A stretch of DNA of 64,000 nt from Kappaphycus alvarezii (Eukaryota > Rhodophyta > Florideophyceae > Gigartinales > Solieriaceae): the NCBI GenBank assembly GCA_002205965.3, contig NADL03000479.1, forward strand, positions 1-64,000, written 5' to 3'. Position numbers and translations under genes: made by a program. The notes under the pieces were generated by a model. That model had not been told where the DNA came from. It did no database searches and saw only the letters and a program-made list of their open reading frames with translations. Within the stretch, counting starts at the first letter, position 1, and each line of letters starts with the position of its first letter. Positions 1 through 10,779 of this stretch are shown here, in pieces.

Positions 1-301
1 TATAGAGTTACCTTTCTACAAGTACCCGATACCATCGACGCAAAAGACATGGCTTAACCAGCAAGGCTCTGAGGCTAGGACTCGACGGGTACTTAATACG
101 GCTTGATTAGTTGAGATAGAATAGCTTATGACACATACCATAATAACTTACAACTGAAACCAACCAACCAACTTCAAGTGCTTTAAAATTTTATACGTTT
201 CAACCACAGTTGGTCAAGCATTTCTACTCCCAGTCTGATAGCCCTTTCCTGGAATTCGCCTGAAGATGCGGTAAGGTCATTGACCCAAACCCATGTGTGT
301 G

Positions 302-306
302 GTAAC
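302..306. repeat. Target-site duplication of element 1, left copy
   Basis: GTAAC abuts the LTR start at 307 and recurs at 7769-7773. The empty site GTAACCCCATGG is present once in units 2-4. This fixes both the LTR termini and the insertion point. Confidence 0.9.
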
Positions 307-1026
307 TGATAGGGGTAAATCGTCGGGAGAAGAGATACTTAGAACCAACTACCCCAAGACGGAGGTGTTGCGAGCGACAAAAGTGCTACCGTGGTATAGT
401 TGAACAAATAAAAAGGAGTGTATATGGGAGAGAGTTGAGAGGGCTACAAGCAAGTATAAAAGGGGCAGGGTCTACCACTGATGCTCTGCGACCAGCTTAG
501 GAAAAAATTTTCTAGGGTCTGAAGTTGACTCTCAACTTCCTACTACTCGGAGCTTGACCTGAAGTTGTCTGCCAACTTGCTTGACCTGCACTAGAGGAAG
601 CAGTTTACTCGGCTTATATAGACTTTTGGCTATCCTAAAAGTCTTCAAACAAACAGACTAATAACCATAAAATGCATTCACGGGAATCGTGTGAACCAGA
701 GAGACCATTAGAAGATATTTCCTCAAGGTAAATATCTAGGTGCCATACCCATGCCAGCCACCTATCGGCCAGGGGTGGGAATTGATGTGGCCATTATATA
801 GACCTTTCAGAGTCACTCGTAGTATCACCCACAACCTAGAACTGTACTGACATCCACTATGACAGTGTGTCCTAAAATAAAAAATCAACCGATGAATTTG
901 CCACACTCACCCAAATTAAAAATATCTTGCAAATTCAAAAACTGTAAAAATATCTTCCCAGTTCCAATACTGTATACAATTATGGTCCTCATCTAGATTT
1001 TTTCGTGTGCGAATTTGCGCACATCA
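307..1026 (-). repeat. 3' LTR of element 1
   Basis: A 720-bp LTR, the downstream one in element orientation. It carries TATA-type motifs and the R/U5 hairpins on the minus strand, as in element 2. It is nearly identical to the 7048-7768 copy. Short ORFs across it are not genes. Confidence 0.93.
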
Positions 1027-1039
1027 CGCCCTCCGCTCA
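1027..1039 (-). promoter_or_regulatory. Candidate polypurine tract of element 1
   Basis: Immediately inside the 3' LTR the minus strand reads GAGCGGAGGGCG, a purine-rich run in the position where plus-strand priming is expected. Element 2 has the equivalent run. Assigned by position and composition only. Confidence 0.5.
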
Positions 1040-1058
1040 AGACGAACGTCCCGGCTCG

Positions 1059-2149
1059 TCACTGCTCTTCTTCTGTTTCCGTTAGTGTTCGCTGTCTTAT
1101 TGATAAAATATATGGTCTCTCAAACGGGTATGGATGCAACTGATTACCAATATGATGCTCTAAAAGTAGGTTTGCATTACTGGTACCTCACTTTGTAGCA
1201 TAGCCTCATATATTGGTTTGATAACATCGAGATGGGGTTGAATACATTCTTCTTCCGTGACTCTTCCGAATCTTCCAAGAGTGAAAAAATATATGTGATA
1301 TGCAAACTCTTCTGGAAGATGCCGGAGGAATGGATGCCGATAAGAAAAGAAGACGCGCATCATCAAGAACGAATCTTCGTAAGATAAGTGCGGTCCATGT
1401 AGCGCCCTAAAACATAAACAGATGCTTATCATGAAATAAGAAATGACCTGCGCATCGTTCGCATCCTCGGAGATATTGCGCAGCCAAAAAGATAATCTTC
1501 TTCTTCCGACTGTATGCTGTGCATGGTTGTGAAGGAGAGCTAGAGATGAAGTTGTGGTGGACGGTCCCGATGAATGGCCGCGACCAGCTCCTGACGTACT
1601 GGGACCTGCACGAGGTCCTCTCGGGGGACGACCGGAACCTCTTCTGGGCGGGTTGTTGTCTCCGAAGGTCCTCCTCTGGTCATCATCACTGCTTCAGGAG
1701 GATCCTCGCCGCCTCCAACGTTCCCAATTTGTGGCGGAGAAACGTAAGGTTCCCATAGAGGATACGGGACCAGTCTGTACTCCATATCCGGGTAAGGCGT
1801 AACCTCTCAGTCGCACGTCTTGGTTTCTTGAGAAATACGTAAATTGGACGGATAATATTCAGATACGTTTGCGACAAGTCTCCAGCAGCTACCATTCCAT
1901 ATCTTCCTATAGAGTAATGATATATTACCTCCACAAACTCTGGACCTGCTTCCGTGAACCTTCCGTTTTGGAATGAAAATAGAACTCTTATTAATAGTCG
2001 GAAATCTTCTTCAGGTAGCAATGGTCCGTTCAACGTACGAAACATAGGCATATATTAATGTAGAAATGGATGATTACGTGGAGTTCGTAGTAGTCCCGCG
2101 TAATCGAGATGATCCATTCCCAGGCCCTTTTTCCTCCCATAGGAATCAT
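1059..2149 (-). pseudogene. Element 1 accessory ORF2 (two-domain protein), broken
   Basis: The ATG at 2149 overlaps the stop of the pol frame as ATGA. The first domain (about 1760-2100) is nearly identical to ORF2 of elements 2 and 3. It includes the landmarks FRTLNGPLLP, VLFSFQNGRF and YHYSIGRYGM. The second domain (about 1160-1432) keeps the same fold markers, such as FFSYRHPFL and TLGRFG, but is far more diverged from elements 2 and 3. Frameshifts separate the two halves. The protein family is not recognised. Confidence 0.75.
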
Positions 2150-5100
2150 TCTATAGTTAAAGATGAGTATGCCCGTGGTTGCGCATAGTCCTGTGTGAGA
2201 AGGAATTCTTCAGGCCTCTGATGGTAAGGGACCAGACGACGTGCATGGATGCCCTCCTTGATCTCTTCCCTGAGCTTGAACAGAGCTATAGTGCGGGTGT
2301 CTTTCCTCCGTGACGATGCAAGGGTTCGAGTACTTGTTTGGAAAGCCGGCCACTTCACAGCCTGTTGCATTGCTTTTCCATGCTACAAGTACTTTAGAGC
2401 CGACTGAGAAAGTTTGACTGAGGCTCTCATCCTTATTTCTTGTCTGTGTTAGCGCGCGGTGTGATCTCCAGCTTCGGTGGCCATAGTTCAACTTCTCTAC
2501 TCTCTTCATCGATAATATTTGTTTCCATCTCTCTGTAACATTCTAGGAGCCCTTCCGTACATTAGCTCGAATGGTGAGCGTCCATTTCTTCCTCTTCTTC
2601 GACGATAGCCGTATAACACTTTTGGTAAGGCATCTTCCCACTGGATTTCATTCCGACATAGTTTTCGATATTGCTCGTTTGATGGTTCCAACCATCCTCT
2701 CCGCTTTCCCGTTGACATAGGAGCGTATGCGAGAACGGTCTTCAGCTGAATCCCTTTTCTTCCAAAAACGAAGCAGTGAAGTTGCAGTAAAACAAAGGGC
2801 GTTATCCGAGATGATCCTTTTTGGAAGACCAAACGGTTCAATTATTTCTTTTTCGATGAATCTCAGACCACCTCAGCATTGCCTCCTCAACTGCAACTGC
2901 TATTGGCCATCCAGTAAGATGTTCCACCCCTATAAGGAGATATTTGTTTCCGGAAGAGGTTTCCTTGAATGGGCCGCAAAGTCAATTGAAAGGTTTCAAA
3001 GAGACCGGAAACTGGAAAACTTAGAGTTGTCTTACTACTTCGTATTGGAGTGAATTTTTGCAGTTGTCGCAGCTTTTCACGAAGTTATAGACGTCCTTAT
3101 GGATACTGGGCCACCAGAATCTCTCAGTACGAATTTTTGGTTGTTTCGAGATCCCAATGCCCTACTCATCATGAAAAGTCCTCAAGATCTTCATTCTTTC
3201 TTTCAAAGGGCCACTAGTCGGACCGGCTTTCGTGTGTCGGAAGAGTTTCCCATTCCACAATGTAAAAGCCTTTTGATTCCTACGTACCCAATTTCTGTGT
3301 TCAAGATCAACCTTTCTCATTTCTAGTCCATCAGGAATTTAATTAGTCCGTCAATATTAGCTTCGTACTCGTTATCGTTCGGCACTGCAACTCGGCAACT
3401 CCGACGATGTCTCGGAAGCTTTTTCATTTGGAATCAGTTCCCTCAAGCGGGATAGGTATCGGCAGGCTGATTATTGCGTCCGGGCCTATACACAATTTCA
3501 AACCGATATTCTGCGAAAATGTCGAGCCATCGGGCCAAGCGGTGATGTACATCTTCTTTTGGAATGCTGTCTTAAGTGCCTGGTGATCAGTTATCAAGAC
3601 AAATTTCTCGAGTGATAAAAGGTATACGCGAAACTTTTTCAGCGCGAAGACGACAGCTAGCGCTTCTTTTCGCAGACTGAGTATCTCTTTCCGCATCATT
3701 CAGAGCGACTTGCGAATTGAACAGGGTGTAGTCTTCCGTTTTCATCTTTTTGGGACAAAACGGCACCCAAAGACCGTTCTGAGGCATCTGTCTCCACAAC
3801 AAATGGTCTCTTGAAATCTGGTACATGAGCACTGGGGGACACATAGCTTATCTTTAAGCTCTTCAAATGCAGTTTGCATTTCCTTGTTCCATAAAATTTT
3901 CCGTTCTTTGTTGTGCTGGCATGTAACGGTGCTGCAGTCTTGGCGAAATCTTTGATAAATCTCTGTAATATGAGGCCAGTCCTAAGAAGCTTCGAACCTC
4001 CGTCTTTGAAGCGGGCCATGGTGCCAACTTGATTTTTTTCGTTTTCTCTGGATCCACTTTAATTCCCTCTTGATCGACGATATGACCGAGTAATTGGATA
4101 ACGTTTTCGCAAAGAAGCATTTGCTTAACTTAATTTTCAGGCTGTACGCAGCTATTTCTCCACCACAGTCTTGACATGCGATATGTGCTGATCCAAGGTT
4201 TTTGAGAATATCACTACATCATCGATATAACTCTTGCAAATGGAAGTCCTTTCAAAACCTCGTTCATCATTCTTTGGAATGTAGCTGGGGCATTCATGAG
4301 ACCAAAAGGCATCACTTCGAACCTGAATGTACCGGCTTTGCTGGTAAAAGTTGTTTTTTCCTTGCATTTTTCATCCAATGGAATCTGCCAATAACCAGTG
4401 TAAAGATCATTGAGGTGAAGTATCTCCCGTCCTTCAAGTCCTCGAGGATTTCCTCCATATTTGGGATCGAAAATCGATCGGGTATCATTCTCTGGTTCAG
4501 TTGTCGGTAATCGACGCAAAAACGCAGCTTTCCATCCTTCTTTGGTGCGACCACAACTGGAAACGACCATGGGGATGAAACTGGTCGAATAATATCATTT
4601 TTCAGCATACTTGTAACATTTTCTGAGATAAATTGGTCATATTTTGGCGGTTGACGTCTAGGCTTGTGGTAAATCGGTTGAGTGTCGGTAAGTTCGAACG
4701 AGTGAGTAACCGGTACACTTGCTTGTCTTAAATCTGAAACGCTCCATGCAATTACTTCGGAAGATGTTAACATGTCGGATATTTTCAGTGAGGCGGGGCG
4801 GGAAGGTGCTGCACTTTTCCTTGGATTTCTGCCATTTGGCGCCCTTTTCTTCTTGATCCTCAACCTCAATATTTTGAAGGACCTCTTCCGTCGTGCTCAC
4901 ATCTTCATATATGGAATTCGATATTCTTATTTTCTTTGCAAAGGTAATCTTCTTTCATGCTCCGAATTCTGTCCTTTGATTCAATATCATCGCAAAAAGA
5001 AACACATTCGGGTTTCAAACTTATCCTAGAATTCCAGTCGTCATCTGTTTCAAACCCAGAATCATAATCGTCCCATGCCATGTTCATTCCCCCGAGGGTA

Positions 5101-6958
5101 CCCTTTTCCACTTCCGAAAGTGTTAGTTGGTTCCGAATCCTCGCTGTCATAGCTAGAAGTGAAATATTCACTGTCCGTTTCTTTAAATCTTCAGTATGCG
5201 TGCTTTTGGCGAAATCCAGGGGCATCTTCACGGTTCTGCCGTCAATATTAACTGAAACCATTTGGTTGCCCAAGTCAATGCATGTCCCTAGTCTTTCCAT
5301 GGTAGGGCAGCCAATGATTGCATCGAAAGGGAGATCCGGCATGACAAGAAAGTCTACATCAACTTTAGAGTCCCCAAATAACACGGAAACCTTGTCAACA
5401 GTGCCCATGCATTTTGAGACGGTTCCATCCGCTACAGTTATTTTTCGAGTCGTTGGAGTAATTTCGAGACCTAGATCTGTCACCAAAGTTTCTGAAATGA
5501 GGTTTGGAACAGCCCGAATCGAAGAGAGCTTGGGTTTTCATACCCAATACTTTGACTGGTACCAGCTTAAGACGTCTTGGTGCTGTCGAGGCCGATTGAA
5601 GAAACAGTTTCTTACCCTTAGCGGACTTATTAGACCTGATAATTTTTTTGAGTTCTTTTCTCGCATCCTCTGCGTCGCCCCTCAAAAGTTGACCAAACGT
5701 TATCCCAGTTGGGGCCGATGCAAGCTCAGCCACCAAATTGTACCTCTTCACATACTCTAGTACGTCCTTAGAGATACTCTTAACTTTCTTACTCTTTTTC
5801 GTCTTCTTGGCCGGAGTGACTCCCACTCCTGGAACAACTTGATCAGACCTCTTGGTTCGAGGAGGTACAGGTGCTGGGATATGCTCCAGCATTCCATATC
5901 TAGCCTAGGTTTCTTCGATAAAATGTTCCCTTCCCCATCCCTTTTTGTCACATTGACTTGACTAATCTCTTCAGCGATGGATACGTTACCGGCATCCGTC
6001 AACCTTTGATCCCTTCTTTTTGTAAGATTTTCACCTCTGGTCCTGACTCACTCCTTGCTTCCGATAAATTTGCTCTTCTGTTGTCTTTAGACCAGCAGTT
6101 ACTTTCATGATGCCCATATCGACCGCACTTTCCACAACGAGTGTTTCTATGTGGATTATCAGGACACCTGTTTGCAAAGTGTCCAGGCTTGTGACAGTAA
6201 GAACAGACTTCTGCGGCCTTAGGGGCCCCAGACTGGTTCTTCTTAATGGTAAGAGTAAGGCTTTCCAACTGCGAGGTTATCATGTCAAGTCGATTATCGA
6301 ATCGGGTTTCCAACCTTTCTTCCAAGTTTTTGACATCGCTCCTGACTGATTCCAATGCTGCTGCGCTAGTAGCTGGCCTTTGATAATTCTTTTCAGGATG
6401 CACGATCGGCATAGATGTACGGGTTTCCCTCGGTATTTCACTTAGTGACTGAAACGTCTCCGAATTTTTGACAAATTCTACTATGGTACCCTTCAGTTCA
6501 TTAAAAGTGTGAGGGCCCTTGATGAGGAGGAAATCGGAGAGCCGCTTACTCCCCATCGCCGCCTTACACAGCATTCCGTACTTGGCTTGGGCGTTGAACC
6601 CAGCCTTTTCATAGAGATCACACAAGTATACCAATGAGCTTAACAAATCGTCGAAGTTGAGCCGGGCCTCTATGGCGGTACGAATCATCTCATCTGGTTC
6701 TACCTGCTTAGCATATTCTTTCACAAGCCACTCACATACCTCACCGAAGTTACGCCCATTCCCGTTAAGAGACCACCCGTTGATAAACTTGGCCTTATAT
6801 TTGTGCTTTGCGTCACCATGAAGATAGGCGAAGATACTTTCGGCCTTCTCTTCATCGCTCTTCTCACGCATCACAACGTTGACATATGTATAGAGAAACT
6901 CCTCAACGTCTTCATTCTTGCCCCCTGTGAACGTTATACGAGCAGCGTTGAGATCCAT
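2146..6958 (-). pseudogene. Element 1 gag-pol polyprotein, multiply frameshifted
   Basis: Gag starts at the ATG at 6958 and reads open to 5999, including two CCHC zinc knuckles (C-X2-C-X4-H-X4-C). The frame then breaks repeatedly. Recognisable pieces follow in order: retropepsin region (about 5300-5600), RT with the LRFCVDYRQLNQ block near 4500, RNase H (about 3430-3850) and an integrase fragment (about 2530-3330). Most breaks are one-base losses relative to element 2, often in GG or CC pairs. Unlike element 2, this copy reads continuously across the gag-to-RT linker (about 4700-5000), which helps define the ancestral fused frame. Confidence 0.88.
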
Positions 6959-7029
6959 GATTACAGAAAAGAAATCCCCTCAAATGGTTCCCTAAGACTG
7001 CTCAACTCGAATACCTCGGGTGCAACCCC

Positions 7030-7045
7030 CTCCACAAGAGTACCA
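7030..7045 (-). promoter_or_regulatory. Candidate primer-binding site of element 1
   Basis: Two bases inside the 5' LTR the minus strand reads TGGTACTCTTGTGGAG. It starts with TGG, the complement of a tRNA 3' CCA, and is identical in elements 2 and 3. I could not assign the tRNA. Confidence 0.5.
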
Positions 7046-7047
7046 AA

Positions 7048-7768
7048 TGATAGGGGTAAATCGTCGGGAGAAGAGATACTTAGAACCAACTACCCCAAGA
7101 CGGAGGTGTTGCGAGCGACAAAAGTGCTACCGTGGTATAGTTGAACAAATAAAAAGGAGTGTATATGGGAGAGAGTTGAGAGGGCTACAAGCAAGTATAA
7201 AAGGGGCAGGGTCTACCACTGATGCTCTGCGACCAGCTTAGGAAAAAGTTTTCTAGGGTCTGAAGTTGACTCTCAACTTCCTACTACTCGGAGCTTGACC
7301 TGAAGTTGTCTGCCAACTTGCTTGACCTGCACTAGAGGAAGCAGTTTACTCGGCTTATATAGACTTTTGGCTATCCTAAAAGTCTTCAAACAAACAGACT
7401 AATAACCATAAAATGCATTCACGGGAATCGTGTGAACCAGAGAGACCACTAGAAGATATTTCCTCAAGGTAAATATCTAGGTGCCATACCCATGCCAGCC
7501 ACCTATCGGCCAGGGGTGGGAATTGATGTGGCCATTATATAGACCTTTCAGAGTCACTCGTAGTATCACCCACAACCTAGAACTGTACTGACATCCACTA
7601 TGACAGTGTGTCCTAAAATAAAAAAATCAACCGATGAATTTGCCACACTCACCCAAATTAAAAATATCTTGCAAATTCAAAAACTGTAAAAATATCTGCC
7701 CAGTTCCAATACTGTATACAATTATGGTCCTCATCTAGATTTTTTCGTGTGCGAATTTGCGCACATCA
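7048..7768 (-). repeat. 5' LTR of element 1
   Basis: A 721-bp LTR, upstream in element orientation, one base longer than its partner because of an A-run. It ends next to the second GTAAC duplication. That places the element three bases upstream of the ATG of the 116-codon ORF of unit 1. Confidence 0.93.
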
Positions 7769-7776
7769 GTAACCCC

Positions 7777-8127
7777 ATGGAGGGTCTCCTTTTTCATTTT
7801 ACATGTTTTCCGATAACCTATGTTGCTGGGAGGTTTAAATCTTTTATTCTTCGAGGATACGTTTCACTCTATCCAAAAGTACTCCAAAAAACCACAGTCA
7901 ACTCAAAAGAGCATCCCATGACCGCCTACATCGTTCCAGATGCTGACATAAAGGAGGAAAATAAATGCAGCGGAAAAGGTTGTGTCGCAGTGGAATGGTT
8001 GCAAAGCGAACCCATTAATCATCAAAGGATTGCGATACGCTTAATAAAAGGTTTATCGACATTATTAGCCGATTACCAACGTAGTGGTTACAAGAATTGC
8101 GTTCGATTTGGAGCAAACGGTAGCTGA
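7777..8127 (+). CDS. Unidentified 116-codon ORF, unit 1 copy
   Basis: ATG at 7777, stop at 8125-8127. The product is not recognised, has no clear domain and is not obviously secreted. Equivalents are at 23724-24074 and 31853-32203. In unit 4 the frame stops 20 codons early at 41236, and in units 5 and 6 the ATG is ATT. Element 1 now sits three bases upstream of this ATG. Loss of start and stop in other units argues against a needed protein, so this may be spacer that happens to be open. Confidence 0.25.
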   Translation: MEGLLFHFTCFPITYVAGRFKSFILRGYVSLYPKVLQKTTVNSKEHPMTAYIVPDADIKEENKCSGKGCVAVEWLQSEPINHQRIAIRLIKGLSTLLADYQRSGYKNCVRFGANGS

Positions 8128-8648
8128 GAGATTTTGTGAAACTGAAGAAGGCAGAACAGCGATCTAGACGTACGCATCCTGTAGCAGTGAGTAGAGGTAA
8201 GAGAGGGAGAGTAACTTTTCACTTTCTCGGGCTCTGTATCGCTGCTCGTCATTCATCACCACTGGTGGTTTAGGTCGAATATATCTACCAACAGTAAAAA
8301 CACCCAAAACTTTCTCCACTGGTGGTGTTTAACGCATTAGACTCACCTCACGTAGCTTTCATTACTGACTTGTGTGACGTTCAAGCTGCAGAAACGTCAT
8401 AGGCGTGGGGGACATAACTGCCACTGAAAGCAACCGTGACAGCAGTGGCAGCAAATCCGTAGCTTTTTTTCATGTGGCTATCTGCATACACTAAGAAAAT
8501 TTTACCGCGACTGACATCGAAAAGATCCACCTTGCAAGTGTTTTTTGGAGGCTAAATTAGTCAAAAATCTCAAATTTACCACTCCCAAAAAGTTCGAGAG
8601 TTTTCCTTCAGAATATGGCAAAATTATCTCACAAAAACTATCTCGACA
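8128..8648. other. Unit leader region without a gene
   Basis: A stretch of 521 bp between the two unidentified ORFs. It contains a purine-rich GAGAGGGAGAGT run and a near-inverted pair CCACTGGTGG and CACCACTGG at 8259-8330. It could be the untranslated leader of the old Copia element, since Copia pol remains lie at the far end of each unit. Nothing here supports a gene. Confidence 0.4.
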
Positions 8649-9083
8649 ATGTCGGTTACGATAGGAAATCGTCGAGCTAAACTTCATTTATATTCAAATC
8701 AATTGAAATCAAAGTCGGCTTCAATTACTGCCAAAGAAACAGCGGTCAACCACCAGTTCCTCTACGCTCACCAAAAGATGAACAACCACCAGCTCCAAGG
8801 CACCTGCCTAATCTTTCTGCTTTTCAATGTCACACGTCTTGTCGTGCCAGTCAACAAATGGTATAGACACGGCCACACCGTCTGCGCGTTGAATGGGAGA
8901 TGCTCAGACGAGTTTTCTGGACAGGCTTTTGTTGGTCTCGGGTACTGTGCATTGCGTGACATGGTCCACCGGATCAATAGATCCAGGGAGACCGTCAAAA
9001 CTCATAGACGTTCTCGAACTGACAGTTATTCAAAGGAACGGTCTGAAATTTGCGTCCAGACCGCATCAAACTGGAATATATAA
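8649..9083 (+). CDS. Unidentified 144-codon ORF, unit 1 copy
   Basis: ATG at 8649, open to 9083. The predicted product is basic and serine-rich with no domain I recognise. It lies directly upstream of the zinc-finger gene, and its stop codon falls inside the TATATAA box. That makes it more likely to be promoter or leader sequence than a protein. Units 2 (24596-25030) and 4 (42240-42674) keep the same length. In unit 5 the stop is lost and the frame runs to 56347. Confidence 0.25.
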   Translation: MSVTIGNRRAKLHLYSNQLKSKSASITAKETAVNHQFLYAHQKMNNHQLQGTCLIFLLFNVTRLVVPVNKWYRHGHTVCALNGRCSDEFSGQAFVGLGYCALRDMVHRINRSRETVKTHRRSRTDSYSKERSEICVQTASNWNI

Positions 9084-9333
9084 TACCTCCACATACAATG
9101 CTTTCTTCGGGAACCAGTGCTAGCTCCACCTCTTTCTCTGTCGGCACACCACCTACTCATTTGTGCTACACCGGAATCGGCAAAAAGCGATGGCTAGCAT
9201 TCCTCAAACAAAGTCAGGATCCTTGGGAAGAGTCGATTCTGAGGCACAGAATCAGAACAGAACCACCATTGGAGCCGTGAAGTCTCGGGAGAGTACGAGA
9301 CTCACAGAAAATGTTTGTCCCACTTGCAAGCGG

Positions 9334-9453
9334 GTAAGTTCGAAAGTCATTGAACGTCTGGTTCCACTTTCATACCTTTCCGGGAGACGAATAGTTCTGA
9401 TTTTCCGTAGTTGAGCAGCCACTGACAGTGAAATGTTTGTTTGATGTATGCAG
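9334..9453 (+). other. Spliceosomal intron of the zinc-finger gene, unit 1
   Basis: A 120-bp phase-0 intron with GTAAGT donor and ATGTATGCAG acceptor. Removing it joins the two halves of a canonical C2H2 finger with exactly the expected spacing, which is strong support. Equivalents are 25281-25400, 42925-43044 and 56484-56603. Confidence 0.92.
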
Positions 9454-10196
9454 CAATTTGGAAGGGCCTTTAATCTCAAAGTGCACATGAGATTGCACAC
9501 TGGGGAGACGCCCTACGAATGTCCGATGGAGAACTGCGACAGAAAATTTAAATGGCGGAGCTCCATGGCTCATCATGTTCGAGCCCACCATAACGGGAGC
9601 AATAGTGACATATTGAGGTCGAGCGCTCAGAAAAAAAATAACGATGGAGCGGCTGTGCAACTGAAACCGGAAACAGGCAGAGAGAGAAGTTCTGGTCGGG
9701 AAAATAGCCTGCGAGTCCAACACAGTACCACTCCAGCGCAAGAAAGCTCATCTGGTCGACCTTGCGGGAAATCAAAGAGAGGATCCAACGATGGCGGCGA
9801 GATACAGACAAATCGAAAGAAGCGTCCGAACGACCTGATCCACATTGCCGCAGAAAATCGCAGGGCAGATTCGAACAAGGCATCTTCTGGACAGCCTGCG
9901 ATGACTGCTCCCGAGCGAAGAGGAAAGAAGAGATTCAAACATTCCGCAGCAGGGAGTCCGCCATCCAAATTGATGTGCGCAAATTCGCACACGAAAAAAT
10001 TTAGATGAGGACCATAATTGTATACAGTATTGGAACTGGGAAGATATTTTTACAGTTTTTGAATTTGCAAGATATTTTTAATTTGGGTGAGTGTGGCAAA
10101 TTCATCGGTTGATTTTTTATTTTAGGACACGCTGTCATAGTGGATGTCAGTACAGTTCTAGGTTGTGGGTGATACTACGAGTGACTCTGAAAGGTC

Positions 10197-10203
10197 TATA
10201 TAA
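10197..10203 (+). promoter_or_regulatory. Upstream TATA-like motif in the LTR
   Basis: TATATAA within GAAAGGTCTATATAATGG. The same 15-base core recurs at 10369-10383. In the 3' LTR this copy reads TACATAA (near 16970), the only difference seen between the two LTRs. Confidence 0.45.
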
Positions 10204-10376
10204 TGGCCACATCAATTCCCACCCCTGGCCGATGGGTGGCTGGCATGGGTATGGCACCTAGATATTTACCTTGAGGAAATATCTTCTAATGGTCTCTCTG
10301 GTTCACACGATTCCCGTGAATGCGTTTTATGGTATTTAGTATGTTTGATTGAGACTTTAGGATTAGCCGAAAGGTC

Positions 10377-10384
10377 TATATAAG
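10377..10384 (+). promoter_or_regulatory. Main TATA box of the Gypsy LTR
   Basis: TATATAAG about 400 bp upstream of the gag ATG, followed by the R/U5 region. It is conserved in element 1 and in the otherwise different LTR of element 3, so it is the likely U3/R promoter. Confidence 0.6.
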
Positions 10385-10418
10385 CTGAGTAAAGTGCTTC
10401 CTCCTTGAGAGGTCAAGC

Positions 10419-10476
10419 AAGTTGGCAGACAACTTCAGGTCAAGCTCCGAGTAGTAGGAAGTTGAGAGTCAACTTC
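10419..10476 (+). other. Two adjacent hairpins in the LTR R/U5 region
   Basis: The first is AAGTTG-GCAGA-CAACTT (10419-10435). The second is GAAGTTGA-GAG-TCAACTTC (10458-10476). The stems share the AGTTG/CAACT core, so each arm could also pair with the other hairpin. The second palindrome is conserved in element 3 near 39299-39317; the first is degraded there. Confidence 0.55.
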
Positions 10477-10692
10477 AGACCCTAGAAAACTTTTTCCTAA
10501 GCTGGTCGCAGAGCATCAGTGGTAGACCCTGCCCCTTTTATACTTGCTTGTAGCCCTCTCAACTCTCTCCCATATACACTCCTTTTTATTTGTTCAACTA
10601 TACCACGGTAGCACTTTTGTCGCTCGCAACACCTCCGTCTTGGGGTAGTTGGTTCTAAGTATCTCTTCTCCCGACGATTTACCCCTATCATT

Positions 10693-10708
10693 TGGTACTC
10701 TTGTGGAG
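10693..10708 (+). promoter_or_regulatory. Candidate primer-binding site of element 2
   Basis: TGGTACTCTTGTGGAG lies two bases after the 5' LTR and begins with TGG, as expected for pairing with a tRNA CCA end. The same sequence is conserved in all three Gypsy copies. The tRNA is not assigned. Confidence 0.5.
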
Positions 10709-10779
10709 GGGGTTGCACCCGAGGTATTCGAGTTGAGCAGTCTTAGGGAACCATTCGAGGGGATTTCTTTTCTGTAATC

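Larger units (their letters stand above)
307..7768 (-). mobile_element. Element 1: Ty3/Gypsy LTR retrotransposon, degenerate
   Basis: A full-length Gypsy element in reverse orientation, 7462 bp. Two LTRs (307-1026 and 7048-7768) begin TGAT and end ATCA. It is flanked by the 5-bp target duplication GTAAC (302-306 and 7769-7773), and the uninterrupted site is seen near 23717. Reading on the minus strand it carries gag, protease, RT, RNase H, integrase and the accessory ORF2. All of these are broken by numerous one-base indels. The LTRs differ by only about three substitutions and one indel, so insertion looks recent although the coding region is dead. Confidence 0.95.
9971..10690 (+). repeat. 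5' LTR of element 2
   Basis: A 720-bp LTR, TGATGTG to CTATCA. It begins with a 6-bp inverted repeat with a 6-base loop (9974-9991). It contains two copies of the promoter-like motif GAAAGGTCTATATAA about 180 bp apart, and two hairpins downstream of the second TATA. Open frames across the LTR on either strand are incidental. Confidence 0.95.

Noticed and set aside
9050-9280. Frame of 76 codons overlapping exon 1
   Set aside because: It has no domain and is out of frame with the fingers; it begins at a non-ATG or at the upstream ATG at 9099 and ends before the intron.
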